From the NCBI GenBank assembly GCA_963922205.1, contig CAWUHX010000254.1:310001-374000 (forward strand): a stretch of DNA of 64,000 bases, in the 5' to 3' direction. The first letter of the stretch is position 1; each line of letters starts with the position of its first letter. The DNA comes from Romanomermis culicivorax (Eukaryota; Nematoda; Enoplea; Mermithida; Mermithidae). This document shows positions 45,201 through 57,246 of the stretch, piece after piece. The notes below the pieces were generated by a model, which was not told the DNA's origin, searched no databases, and worked only from the letters and a program-made list of their open reading frames with translations. Made by a program: the position numbers and the translations under genes.

Positions 45201-48200
45201 CATATCTTTTTACTTTTTTTGTTCTCTCTCTCCAATTTTAATTTCTTTTCTTTTTCGATTTCTTTTTTTAATTTACTTTTTTCTTCTTTTTCATATGATC
45301 TCTTCCGCTTTCCTTTCTTATATTTATTTTCTAGAATCTTTATTTATCTTTCCGTTTAATTTCTTTTATTTAGTTCTCTTTCCCTTCATTTTCTTTCGTG
45401 TCGCCTCACTTTTCTCCTTCTTTAACTTGTTTTGTTTCCTCTCTCTTCTTTCATTTTCCCACTACTTTTATTTTTTCTTCTTCCTTTCCTGCTATGAATG
45501 TTTTTGCCTTTTTCTTATCTCCAATTTTCATCCCTTTTCTTTTTCTTTTCTTTTATATGCGATTTTACCTTTTCTTCCTCCTTTTTACTTTCATTCTCAT
45601 CTTCATCTGCCTCTATGATCTTATTTTGTCTTTTATTTTCTTTTTTCTTTTTTGTTAGTCTGCAACTATATTTTTTCCACGTTTAAACCAAAATTTCTTC
45701 ATTTTATATCATTTTTTTAATTTCACAAAGTTTACAAAACCTACTTGACAATTTCGACCGGAACGTTAAAATTTACGCTAAAACCGGGCAATTGTCGATT
45801 CAATTCGTATAAATAATTCACGTAAGTGATTTTACGTTCAAATTTGGCGCTCAGCAACGGTTTAAATAGCGTGTAGACGATTTTTATAAAACGAGTCGGA
45901 TGAACAAGATACAATGCTTGCAGATTTTTCTTATATCTGAAATTTAAGAAAAAAGATGCAAAAAGTGCAGAAATAACGCAAACTCAACGTTTGAAAAAAA
46001 TAGTTCAAAACAGGTTTTTTTTACCTACGAGTCACAAGCCAAGTGGCTTGTTGACCTAAAATTTTACAAGCCATTCCAAATTTTTACAAGCCAATTTTAT
46101 AATATCAGTATACGTGAATAAACTCCAATGCTAAATTATTTTTTAAAGAAATGTATATATTGAGCATCACGGCAATCGATCAAAAAATAGATGTCATTCA
46201 ACATTTATTCAATAACATTTTAGAGCCGTTAATTCATTAAAATTCAGGAAACATTTGAAATTTTTGAGTTTGATCGAAGTCTAATCTACAAGCACTGTGG
46301 AAAAAATTTTCCAGCAAACTATCCAAGAACATAATGACTTTGAATTACATGAGGAAGCGACGATCAAGTCCTCTATGATGACAAGTCAGAGTTCAAAAAA
46401 GGTTCAAAAAAAAGTTAAAAAATCTTTCCTGCCTGAAACGCCGGAAATTATTTTTGTGTATTAACATTCTGCGATACTGGAAAATCAATTTTCCAACCAC
46501 TTGTTTGAAGAATTACTTTCGAATTTTCTGTTCAAAAGTCGTAATTTCTGGAATTTCATGTTTGAAAAATTTTAAAACCATTAATTTATTCACACACTCT
46601 AATGAACTTGGCCAAATAGATATGAGCAAGAAGAGTAGAAGTTTCCGAAAACTACTTCCATGAAGCTTTTGGATTGATTTTACGTTGAGAAAGGAATAAT
46701 CCCTTCAAAAAGTTTACAGACTTGACGTGTTGATCTTTCTCAAAAAATGTGTCAAGGGAAAAATGTGAATCTTCATTGAATATCAAGATGAAATATTGAA
46801 GATTACCAATTAAAACATGAGATAATACGTTTAAGATGATTAAAACTATTAAAGATTAAATGATAAATGAAGGTGGAGAATTTTGGGATTATGACCTTCT
46901 AAAATGCACCAAAATGCATCTTTTCTGTATCTGATATGATCAAACACATGACTCAAAAAATTCAGACAAGCCATTTTGGCTTGTTGGACTAAAATTCTAC
47001 AAGCCATTTTGTCAGTCCAACAAACCATGGCTTGTAAAAGGCTAAAAAAAACTATGGTTCAAAAATACTGCATTTCTTTAAGTTATGAAAGTTATCATTT
47101 TTGATTTTTGATCAAAATTTTTGGCAGAAAATATATATGCCTCTTTCTGACAATTGATTGCTAAGGTTCTAACAGCTGTAGTAAACCGCAAAAAACAACT
47201 TACTTTCTATCGAGGGCATGGTAAGTATTGATAAGCCACCGAAAAGACGGTTTATTGTAACTTTTTAGACCGTAATGGAAGTAGATTATGGTGTAATCTT
47301 GTTCAACGTAACGATCCAAAGTATACATGATATATCTGCAACGAGACATGAAGTAAAATGTAAAAAATAAGCAATAGTCTATTTTAGACAAAAAAGTCTC
47401 TGATCGGTTGGTTCATTTCATGGTTAGTTGATTAGGTATCTAGTTTTCAGTGGTTGGTGGTCTGTCTGTATATAAGTCCTCCATCCCGTTTTCATCGTTA
47501 AAATCGGTTCACACACAAAACGTGATTTGATGCTGAGAAACAAGTCATTTAGTACTGAAGCATAAATGCACATAGGGGGTGGGGGGGTAAACCCCCATAC
47601 CTGAGACCCTGGCCACCCCCCTGGCCAAAAAAATCGTCAAACACTCCCCTGAACTTTTTCCAAGACAGCTTTTTCATGATTTTTGTGCATATTTTGTATG
47701 AAAAACAGGCTTGCAGAATTTTTTTTGTTTTTTTTGCTCACCCACCCCCCTACCCCCCAGGGAAAAAGTCCATGGACCCTCCCCCCTGGAAAATTCTTGC
47801 CGTGCATGTCTGTACTGAAGCCGCGTCATCTGGTACTGAATTTCATCCAGTTGAACTTATTGTCCAGGTATGCTATCAAAGTTCTGCAATTCCAAAATAA
47901 TCAAATCATGAAATTTATGGCCAAAAATGCACGAAAAAGCGAATGTTTCCAGTAATTTCGCTATCCATAAGAATTTATCCCATGAACAGTTGAGTTCAAG
48001 AAAAAGATCAAGTTTTGAAATTGGGGATCATATTAATGATACTCCATTAGCAAAAGCATAAAAAAGTGAGAAAATCCAACTTTTTAGTACTCTTTGGTTG
48101 CCTAACTTAAACTAGTTTTTTCCACAAAAAACTGACCCAAATAAAAATTTTTGCCATCTCAAAACAAAATTATGTAATGAAATTTGATTTAACGAGAATG

Positions 48201-50584
48201 CCCAATTTGCAATAAAATTAAAATTTCACGAAAATCACGTAATGTTGGGCAATAATTGAAATTAATTTCTTAAACTGTTGAATTTATCATTGGAAATAAT
48301 CAAAATTATTTTCAAAAAGCATCATGTCATTAAACAATGCAGCACAATTGAATAAAATCAAGATTTTCTATATTTTTCAATAATTTCACGATTCAAGGCA
48401 GTATTTTAAGCAACATATTAACTTTCGTTTTAAACCCTTGACTTTTTCCACAAAAAACTCCAGATTAACAATTTTTCAGATAAAATAAAGAAATCAAGCC
48501 GTGAAATTTGATTTTAAAATGACAATACCCTATTTTTGAACGCACAAAACGCTAATTTTTCATTGATATGGTGATTAAAAATCGAGTAATGTCGAGCAAG
48601 AACGATAATTTAGTTCTCGAAACGCTGATTTTATAACCCAACATTATTTCTGAATCAACAATTTTTCGAGTCATAAAATTAGAGGTAGAAAAATGATGAT
48701 ACGTCATTAGAGGAACCATAAAAATGGGAATTTCAAATATATTTCTACGATTCCAGGATTAAAAATGGAATTTTGGGACAAACGATAACTTTCGTCCTAA
48801 ACCGCTGATTTTTGTGCAAAAAAACTTTTTAGACCGTGAAATCCAAGGTCGAAATTCTTATCCAGGAAAGCATTCTGGAAATTTTAATTTGAAATATGCA
48901 CTTTTTATCGATTTTACACCTAAAAATCAAATATTTCAAGCTAAAATGACAATTTTCCAAGTTTTGCCGCCACAAAAACTATACATTTTTTCTTACTCCA
49001 AAAATTTCGCCTGGTCGAAATTTTTCATATCGGGCAAACGGTAAGCGTAAAAAACGATCATTAAACGGCCAGCCGTCGTATCGGCTCCGACGACGTCCAT
49101 AATTTGATACTTTTCGATATCGTCGAATTTTTTGGAAAATTCACGATCATTTCGAGAGGTCGACGAACACGTGGAAAATTCGTCGGCCGCTACGCCCAAT
49201 TCCGCTTCGAAATTATCGCGTTCTAAAAAATTTAAATCTTCGACGACTGATTTTTCATCGTTGTTATTATTTAATGCGTCGTTGAATTCTAAAAACGAAA
49301 GTTTGGCATTAATCAAAAAAATTCAACACCAATCGAGCTCATTTTTTACGAATTAATAGCAAAAATTGGAGATTTTCTCGAAATTTCACAAAAAAAAATG
49401 ATTTTTTTTAATTTTACGAAAAGTCAAAATTTATTAATATTCAAAATGTTGTCAAAATCACAAAATTCAAAATTTGACAAATTTCTTTTTAAAAGAAACA
49501 CTGAATTTTCTCGAAATTTCAGAAATAAAACTTAAACTTATGACAAAAGTTTACAAAAAAATTTCCATAAAATTATATATTTTGTCAAAATTTTGGCAAA
49601 TAAAATGCAAATTATCGTTAAAATAAAAATTCAAGTTTTGTAAATGTTCTACGAAAAATTCAAAACACTCCGTCAAAATTTTGCAAAAAAATTGGTAATT
49701 TTGCGAAAAAATTCAGTAGGTATTTCTCAAAGGGTTATAAAAAATCAAAATCATGTCAAAGTTTCATAAAAAATTGAAAACTTTGTGAAAAGTTTGCAAT
49801 AAAATTCAAGCTGTTATCAAAATGTTACGGAAAAAAGTCGAAATTTTGCCAAAGTTTTACTGGAAAAATTTCGATATTATTTTCAACTTCGAAAAAATTT
49901 AAACCTTTGTTAAAAGTTTCATGCAAAAAAATCGAAATTTTGCATAAAAATTACAAATGCTAGAACATTTAGAACAAATCTTGACAAAATCATAGAAAAA
50001 TACAAACTTTTGATAAAGTTCTATTTAAAAAAATTCCATGTTGAGTGAAAATTTTCATTAAAAAATTCGATATTTTACGAGAAAAATTCAGTAATTTGTC
50101 AAACCCTTCAGAAAAAAATTAAAATTTCCCGAAATGTTTGGAAAAATTCATTTTTTTGCAAAAATTCAAAATTTTGCCTACAAAAAAATCTTTAAAAAAT
50201 AAAGTCTTTACAAAAAGTGCAAAATTTTAAGACAACAATTCGAACTTCATTGAGAATATTTCGAAATTTGTCCAATTTGTGCTGAAAATATCAAAATTGC
50301 GTCAAATGCATCTTCAAAAAATCCCAAATTTTGTCACAATTTTCCAGAGAAATAAAAATGCCACAAAGGAAAATTCAAGATTTTTAGAAAATTTCAATTT
50401 ATTTTATTCTGTGGTTTCAAAAAACTCGAAAATTTTATACCTTACCCGATTGTAATTGGGGCTCGTCGTACAAAAATGGTTCATCTTGTTCGAAAAAGTC
50501 GGGCGATAAATTTTTGTCGCCATTATTCGCAACTTTACCGTCGTTCCCGACGGTTAGAAAAAGTTTCTCACCGTCTTGCGTCAT
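42277..50584 (-). CDS. ARHGAP1: Rho GTPase-activating protein with BCH/CRAL-TRIO domain (ARHGAP1/p50RhoGAP-like), 10 coding exons
   Basis: Exons found by splice sites, phase and homology: 50584-50446 (ATG), 49288-48997, 47335-47204, 45936-45745, 44429-44322, 44266-44187, 44128-44051, 43994-43869, 43809-43703 and 42447-42277 (TGA). Total is 1,425 nt, about 474 residues, close to human ARHGAP1 (about 440). The lipid-binding-fold BCH domain spans exons 2-4 ([48 protein letters not shown]). The RhoGAP domain spans exons 5-10 (QFGVTL, GLFRRSA with the arginine finger, [35 protein letters not shown]). It should accelerate GTP hydrolysis on Rho/Cdc42 GTPases at endosomal and plasma membranes. Introns are GT-AG, one only 55 bases, except exon 7 to 8: frame is kept if a GC donor (G|GCGAGT, 44050) is used; the GT three bases on (44046) breaks it. 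Large introns are packed with repeats and MITEs. The TAG after 45745 is removed by splicing at GTAGGT. Confidence 0.93.
44500..45690. repeat. 1.2 kb pyrimidine-rich (T/C) tract in an intron of the RhoGAP gene
   Basis: The + strand is almost entirely TTTC/CTTT-like; the transcript strand is therefore purine-rich. It lies between coding exons 4 and 5. Overlapping Phe/Leu/Ser-rich ORFs are composition artefacts. It could form triplex (H-) DNA, which is inference. Confidence 0.85.
46011..47056. mobile_element. hAT-like MITE with AAGCCA..TGGCTT termini
   Basis: The ends are CAGGTTTTTTTTACC and, inverted, CATAGTTTTTTTTAGCC. An exact 8-bp duplication GTTCAAAA flanks it (46003-46010, 47057-47064). 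Both termini carry palindromic CAAGCCANNTGGCTTG units. It sits in the RhoGAP intron between exons 3 and 4. An inverted copy is at 58245-59252. Its body matches the CCACA-type elements at 11246 and 60205. Non-coding. Confidence 0.88.
47561..47812. mobile_element. Small 252-bp hAT-like MITE with G/C-run termini
   Basis: The ends CATAAATGCACATAG and, inverted, CAGACATGCACGGCAAG are flanked by an exact 8-bp duplication TACTGAAG (47553-47560, 47813-47820). Inside are GGGGG/CCCCC runs. An inverted, right-truncated copy lies in an intron of the NDUFA11-like gene (62345-62566). Non-coding. Confidence 0.82.
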
Positions 50585-52825
50585 TTTTTCAAATTAATAA
50601 ACCAAACCCTAAAGTCTCCCTTCGCGACTTGGCATAGAAACGATCTTAAAGCTAAAAATCAAATAAATTTTCACTGAAAGTGGAACCGATTCTATTCTAG
50701 TCGGTTAAAATTCGGGAATCGGAACTCAAAATTTCAAAACCCGAACTTTAACTGATATTAACCCTTAGAAATTCTATTTCAGGAACGGAAGCGATATTAA
50801 GAGGTTAAAATTCTGCAACCGGAACTTGGAATTTCAGAACCATAATCGTAATCTGAACGGTCAAAATTCTATAACTGGGACATTTTAGGAGATGTTTTTA
50901 TAGTCAGTAACCTGCATAAATAAGGAGAAAATTGAGAAAATTCTTGTCAGGTCAGTCAAATTGAGCTGATAAACAATACATTGGTGTTCTACAGGAGCAG
51001 AAAGCGTATTAACGATGAACTTCTCTCGACGCGGAGCGCCGGAAATTGAAAAAGTTTTCGTATTTTCAATTAAGTAGAAAATGAACCTTCACAACGTTGG
51101 CTATAAAATAAAAGTTCAGCTGATAAAGTCATACCTGTAAGACCTCCGACCAGTTGGGGGGGGGTAGAAAAAAATTGAAATTTTTCCCAAAAAGGCCAAA
51201 AAACATACACTTTTTTGCAAATTTTTTTAATTTTTTCCAAACCGAGGGGGGGGGTTGGATGATGTTGGGTACAGGGTTGGCCAAGTTGGGGGGCCCCCCC
51301 AGCCCCCCCCCAAGTACAGGTATGCTAGTGGGGGACAGTGTTTTTTTTGCACTGTGCAAAACTTTTTCCGCTCGAGCAAAACTTTTTTTCAGATTTTTTG
51401 CACCTTGCAAAAATATCTATCAAGACCAATTTCATCTTATAACATTTAAAATATTTATTTACAGTGCAGAAAAAATTTTTGACGTGCAAAACATTTTTGG
51501 TAATTTTTTTGCACCGTGCAAAAAAAAGACACTGGATGGAGGTAAACCCGAAATTTATTTTTTTGGGGGGGGGGGTCGAAAAAAGTCGGAAAATTTCCTC
51601 AAAAAAGGCAAAAAGGCACTTTCCCCAATTTTTCCGAGTTCGGGGGGTCGGGTCGTATAGGGTTGACCAAGTTGGAAGGGTATGGATAAATAGAAATTTA
51701 TCGATACCAATTACAGGTATAGATAAAGTGTAATCTGTCTATTATTTCGGCGCCAAGCGCCGTAAAAATTTTCGAGTCTTCGACTACAAGCCCCGAGACA
51801 AAAAATTGAGAGAATTGACGAAAAATCTCAATTTTCGGTGGAATACTGACAGATAACAATTAAAAAATGAAACAAGGTAATTCAATCAATAGATGGAAAC
51901 TGCTGAGGATTAAATAGTAAGTGAAAGTAGATATGCTAACGACCGCGCCTGATAGAAAATAATGATTATTATACCCACGACTGACGCAAAGCGACAGAAA
52001 ATCTTGAAATTTTCACTTTCTAGTAGAGTTCACCAGAATTCATCTTTTCAGTTTTAAATTCCCGGAAATTTTTTCCACAACGAGAATCAATTCATGCTCA
52101 CAATTTTTTTCCTCAAAAGACCCTATTTGAGAAAAAAACGGTGCATATAAACAATAATGATTAAGTCTTACTGAAGGTAAACCACTGTTTTTTCCCCAAA
52201 TCGTGCTCTTTTGAGAAAAAAATTCGGAGAAAGAAAAAATTTTTGGGCTCTTCCCCCAACTAGGGAAGAAAATTTTGGGAATCGGATACAGAAAAGATGC
52301 ATTTTGATACATTTTAGGAGATCATAATCTCTAAATTCTTCGGCGCCCGGCGCCGGTTATAACTTTAATTATCGCATGTCTACCTTCATTTATCACCTAA
52401 TCTATATAATAGTTTTCATCATCTTAAACGTATTCTCCCACCAAATGGTGAAAAAAATTTGGGATTTCGAAATCGGAAAGGTGCGTCCTGATGCATTTTA
52501 GAAGCATATCTGATGATCATTTTAGAAGCATATCGCCATACTTTTGGTCGGAAAAATACTGAAAAATGTTAATTTTTTGATGAAAAATGTCAATTTTTGA
52601 ACGAAAAATGGTCAAAAACATCACTTTTCTCGGCGCTTCGCGCCATAAATACATTTTTAAAATCATTTTTAGACAAAAATTACTATTTTTTGAACCATTT
52701 TTCGAACTTTTTTCGTGAAAAAATCGAATTTTTTTCCTTCAAAGACCCCTCCCCCCAAAAGTTTGGAAATTACTGATCCCCGGCCCCAAAAGAGTGGCCC
52801 AACCCCCCCACCCAGACCTCAGGGC
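50585..52825. other. Upstream of the RhoGAP gene: mosaic of repeat fragments
   Basis: No gene. Segments at 50880-51120 and 51740-52080 match 57500-57700 and 57900-58130, and 52090-52370 resembles the body of the CACTG-type MITEs. G runs of 8 to 13 occur at 51157, 51245 and 51566, with a C run at about 51302. GC hairpins are at 51748-51762, 52341-52356 and 52631-52644. It reads as overlapping, decayed non-autonomous transposons. Confidence 0.5.
51336..51534. mobile_element. 199-bp MITE with TTTTGCACNGTGCAAAA termini
   Basis: The ends CAGTGTTTTTTTTGCACTG and, inverted, CAGTGTCTTTTTTTTGCACGG are terminal inverted repeats followed by palindromes (GCACTGTGC, GCACCGTGC). The CAGTG start fits the hAT YARNG pattern. 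No matching 8-bp duplication was found, so flanks may have decayed. Confidence 0.6.
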
Positions 52826-53790
52826 TCCGTTACATGAATGGCCAGTGAGCAGACCAGGCAGAAATTCTATCAAGATCTGCTTGGAGGATATGATTATTAG
52901 TAGAGGAGTTGAAAATTTTTACATCATCAGCAAACAAAAACATATTGGACTTGATGTTGTCAGAAAGATCATTTATATACAACAGGAATAGTGTTGGTCC
53001 TAAGACGCTGCCTTGTGGAACACCACTTGTGAGAGAAGAGAATTCAGAGAAATTAGTTTCTATATTAACTCGTTGGTAGCGTTTTAAAAGAAAAGCAGAA
53101 ATCCAAATTTTTAGGGAATCAGATATTCCATAACCTGCTAGTTTAAGTAATAATTTAGAGTGAGATACAGAATCAAAGGCTTTTTGAAAATCTATGTAGA
53201 CACAATCCATAGAAATACTATAATCAATATTTCTTGTCCATTCATTTTTACATTTTAGAAGCTGTAGTTCACAAGATTTACTGGGCCATTGGTGTTGAGT
53301 CAAAACAGAATTAAATTCTAGATAGCTGATCAGAGAACTGTTCACGATAGATTCCATAATTTTACAACTAACGCAGCAGAGGGATATAGGCCTGTAACTA
53401 GAAGTAAGAGAGCGATTACCTTTCTTGAAGATTGATATTAAATTTGCTTGATTCCAGAAACTAGGAATTGAAGAAGTTTGGAAGGAAACTTCAAAAATAT
53501 TGGTTAATGGAATGGCGAGGTGGTGTGCCAGTTTTTTTGTAGAAATACGCACATAAACCGTCAGGTCCAAGAGCATAGGAGGAATTCATTTTTTTAATTG
53601 CAGTAGTGACTAGTTCAACAGAGAATCGCACAGATGTAAGCTTTGACTTGGTTCTTAAGGGAAAATCAGGAATAGAACAACCATCAATCTTTAAGAAAGA
53701 TAAGAAATAATCCTTGAATAATCCACTGATTTCTTTTGGATCATGAACAACAGTATGGGCGTCTTTTTGTATAGCAGCGGATTCGGATAC
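52826..53790 (-). pseudogene. Non-LTR retrotransposon (LINE) reverse transcriptase fragment, frameshifted
   Basis: The minus strand encodes RT blocks of the jockey/CR1 kind: FKKGNRSLTSSYRPISL, DFQKAFDSVSHSKLL, SGVPQGSVLGPTLFLLYIND and the catalytic FADD. Upstream of about 53541 the RT continues in another frame (SSYALGPDGLCAYFYKK); the shift falls in a run of seven A's, so one base was gained or lost. It ends near 52830 at SAHWPFM followed by a stop. No endonuclease, ORF1 or tail is present, so it is a dead fragment. Confidence 0.9.
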
Positions 53791-53795
53791 GGATC

Positions 53796-53914
53796 TTAAA
53801 AAATTTGGTTCAGCGGATCCGGAAAAAATTTAGGCGGATATCCGGCGGATCCGGATCCCCGGCCCATTTCTACCAGTTGGGGGGGGGGGGTAAAACCAAA
53901 ATTTTAGGGTGGGG
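53796..53914. other. GGATCCGGAT palindrome cluster and G run
   Basis: Repeated GGATCCG / GGATATCC / CGGATACGGATC units are followed by a 12-base G run at about 53879. In style it resembles the terminal palindrome arrays of the MITEs, but no element could be bounded. Confidence 0.35.
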
Positions 53915-55460
53915 AGCGATTTTTTTGTGCACCGACATTTGTATCAATTGGCATAAGAGGCCAAAAAATTTGTGCCATTGACACAAAAAATTTTTTTCTC
54001 CTAGAAAAATATCCTGAAAACTGCAGAAAGATTTTAGGCCAAAAGTTTGATAAAAATCCTAATCAAAGCTACGTTCAACGCATTAATTTTTTACAAAAAT
54101 CGTGCCCAAACTATTTGTCAGCTAGCCATGTCAGTGAGATAAGAAAAAACTGTGCAAGAAAATAGTTCACAACACGACGACTCTAAAAGAAATGGAATGC
54201 TGAGAAAATTTAAATAATTCTAAAATTGCTCAGGAAGTTCAAATTGATTCAATTTTCAACTAGACAACGATAGGTACATATTAAAAACAATGTAACGACT
54301 AGAGAGAATAAAGTCGAAATTGTGCAAATTCGTGGTCGAAACATTGTACTAACGATATCGATTTTTCTATATTTGAATCAATCAAACACAAAAAATAAGA
54401 ATTTCAGTTTTAAATCCGAATATGACTGAATGAACAGAGAATATTCAGAATTTCTTTTTTCATCAGTCATTGACAGCCAATAAGGTTTGCTGCAACGATA
54501 CTAATACACTGCTCGACGAGAAATCGTTCGCGTTCGGGTCAAATATACGAGTAGGAAATATTATATTCATTGACTCGGCGCGTGTCGCCAAATTTTTTTT
54601 ACATTTTTAGCCTTTGAAACGTTTAAAACTCAAGGAAATTTAATGTTGGCGAGCCAAAAATTTTGTGTCAAAAAATGGTTTTTGGCACAAATTTGGAATG
54701 ACACAAAAAATTTCGAGCGTTTGTGCCAATTGGCACAAAATTTATGGCTGGCCAACATTAAATTCTTTGATTTTTGAACGTTTTAGGGGCTACAGATGCA
54801 AAAAAATTGCGGCGCTACGCGGCGAGTCAATGATTATAATTTGACCCGAACGCGAACGATTTCTCGTCGAACAGTGTATTAGTATCGTTGCAGCAAACTT
54901 TATTGGCAGTCAATGACTGATGAATGAACAAATTCTGAATATTCTCGGTTCATTCAGTCAGATTCGGATTTAAAACTGAAATTCTTACTTTTTGCGCTTG
55001 ATTGATTCAAATGGAAAAATTGATAATAGTTGGTATACGATGTTTCAACAAAAAATTTGCACAATTTTCGACTTTATTTTCTCTACTTTCTCTATTCTCA
55101 TTCTCTCTCTAGTTTTTACATTGTTGACTTGTTAGGATAGATATGCGTTGTCGAAAATTGAATCAGTATAAACTTCCTGAACAATTCTAAGGTTATATTT
55201 AAATTTTCCCAGCCTTCCATTTCTTTTTGAGTCGTCGTGAACCATTTAATTGCACAGATTTTTCTTATCTCACTGACTCGGTTAGCCGAAAAATAAATTG
55301 GGCACGATTTCTACAAAAAATTAATGCGTTGAATTTAAACGTAAGCTTTAATTAAATATATTGGCCTATAACCTCACAGCAGTTTTCAGCATTTTCATGT
55401 TAGAAAAAAATTTTTGTGCCATTGACACAAATTTTTTTGTCCTCTTTTGCAGGTTTTTTT
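53915..55460. repeat. Long inverted repeat: two head-to-head copies of the GTGCCAATTGGCAC element
   Basis: Two arms of about 750 bp meet near 54690. Matching pairs in opposite orientation include TTGCTGCAACGATACTAATACA (54490 and about 54880), GAGAAATCGTTCGCGTTCGG, TCTTATCTCAC.GA and TGTGCCATTGACACAAA (53970 and 55420). Arms are imperfect, so the duplication is not recent. Each arm starts with AGCG(A/T)TTTTTTTGTGCAC-like sequence and carries GTGCCAATTGGCAC-type palindromes. A third copy is the host of the nested block at 56745-61193. Transcribed, it would fold into a long hairpin. Confidence 0.85.
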
Positions 55461-55465
55461 TGCAC

Positions 55466-56744
55466 ATAGCAACCAAATTTCGGGCTGTGCAAACAAATTT
55501 TTACTGCCAAGTTGCACAGTGCAACTTGAGGCCTGACTGCTCTTTCGATTAAGTATTAGGGTTTTCTGTCCGGAGATGCATTTTTATGCGTTCTAAAATG
55601 GAAAAAAGTGAAAATTTTCCGGGTTCCAATTCATTTATAATTTTTTATAATATTCTAGTGCGCGGTTACAAAAGTTCATTCTAGTTAGTGCTTAAAGGTT
55701 CTAATTATCAACATATTATGGTAATTATGGATAAATCTTTGATACTGTATTGTTTTTGAAGAATTTGATGAAAACTAACATTTTTCTCGGTCATTTTCCC
55801 CAAATTTTTTTGCGATCTTCATAAAAATTTTGACTTTCATGTGATTAAACCATTTTGAGTGTAGAAATTTTTGCCGATTGAAATATCCAAATTCTTAGTG
55901 GCTTGCCTAGTTTTTGAATTTTAATTTGTCCGATTGAAAATTCATAAAATTCACTGAGAAATCAAACCATCTGTCTGGGAAATAAAAGGTGGAAAGATTC
56001 CTTCTCCAACGTTCTTGAATATTGAAATCTAGAGAAAATTTTCGGCGCTACGCGCCGAACACATTATTCTAGTCTCGTCATATTAATCTTTTCATTTTCT
56101 CTCTAAATCTCAGAAAATTGAGTTTTAAATGCCTAAAACTGACGCGGATCGAATGAAATACTAGAAAACTAGTTTGCGATGGTTTTTCCGATAAATTTGA
56201 GCAAATTTATCGATTTTAGAGTGTGCAACCAAAATTTTGGAATTTTTTTTCCAGTCGGTTCCCTTCCCAATCATGGCCCAAACTGGCATTTTCGGACTGT
56301 TCAAGATGTTCGAAAATCCAGGGGCTCATGGCATTCAGGAACTCATTAGCATAAAATCTGCACACATGTCACATACTCCTTGTCACTACAGAAAAATCAA
56401 CGTTGTAAAGGTTCATTTTTCAGCGTTTTAGAAAGTGAAAATCCAGAAATTTTTCCGGCGCACGGCGCCGGACCAAGAACTAAATAAAATTAGATGATTG
56501 TATAATCATTAGAACCATAGCGGATAAATTCCTGAGAACTCTGTCGTCAACATGCTTCACCCGCTCCTGTAGAACACATTTTTGCCGGTTTCTGACTCCA
56601 AATACAACAAAATGCTTGCGTATTCTCTTAAAATCCATAAGAAAGCATCCGTAGCCACATTATAAACGTTTTTAAAAATGAGGAAAAAAATTTTGGGTCC
56701 GGTTCTCATGTGGAAAAAATCTTCGAGGAAAAAAACGGTGACCT
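55466..56744. other. Repeat-derived intergenic DNA
   Basis: No gene. 56540-56740 on - matches 57345-57530 on + (ACCGTTTTTTTCCTC, TTTTTCCACATGAGAACCGG). Another palindrome GTTGCACAGTGCAAC lies at about 55513-55527. GC hairpins are at 56043-56057 and 56455-56471. Confidence 0.45.
56455..56471. repeat. Representative CCGGCGC...GCGCCGG hairpin module
   Basis: One example of a GC-rich hairpin found repeatedly: 11406, 11904, 51748, 52341, 52631, 56043, 56455, 56875, 57609, 57730 and 58097, plus weaker ones near 51030, 54556 and 54811. Several are preceded about 30 bases upstream by TTTTAGRRG. They sit inside different non-autonomous elements in otherwise AT-rich DNA. Confidence 0.7.
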
Positions 56745-57246
56745 GGATGGATAATTTGCAATGGCACAAAAAATTTTGAGCGTTTGTGCCAATTGGCACA
56801 AATTTTTTGACTGGTCCAAGGCTAAATTTCTTTGATTTTTAGGCATTTTAAGGGCTGAAAACGCAAAATTTTCTCGGCGCTGCGCGCCGATTCAATGGGT
56901 TTAATATTGAATACTTATTTGAATATTTATTTGTATTATCGCAACAGACTTTTGTCAATGACGGGCTAAAGAATAGAAATTGTTAACTCTACTTCCTCTG
57001 TTCATTCAGTTGAATTGAGAACCAAAACTTATATTTTTAGTGATTGATTCGAAGAAAAAAATTGACATTTTTGGCACAATTATTCAACCAAAAGTCTACG
57101 TGAAGCGACTTTCGACTAGAGCTTACCATCGGGTACCCGAATTACCCGGGTACCCGCGGGTACCCGGTTATACCCGGGTAAACGGGTAATTCGGGTACCC
57201 GTTTTGTATCACGTATAATATGTAGACTTGAGAGTAGAGGTGTACG

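Noticed and set aside
44671-45686. Several Phe/Ser/Leu-rich ORFs resembling membrane proteins
   Set aside because: They come from a pyrimidine-rich intronic tract and have no family features.
45742-45747. RhoGAP gene ending at the TAG after the BCH domain
   Set aside because: The sequence is a GTAGGT donor and the RhoGAP domain continues in phase from 44429.
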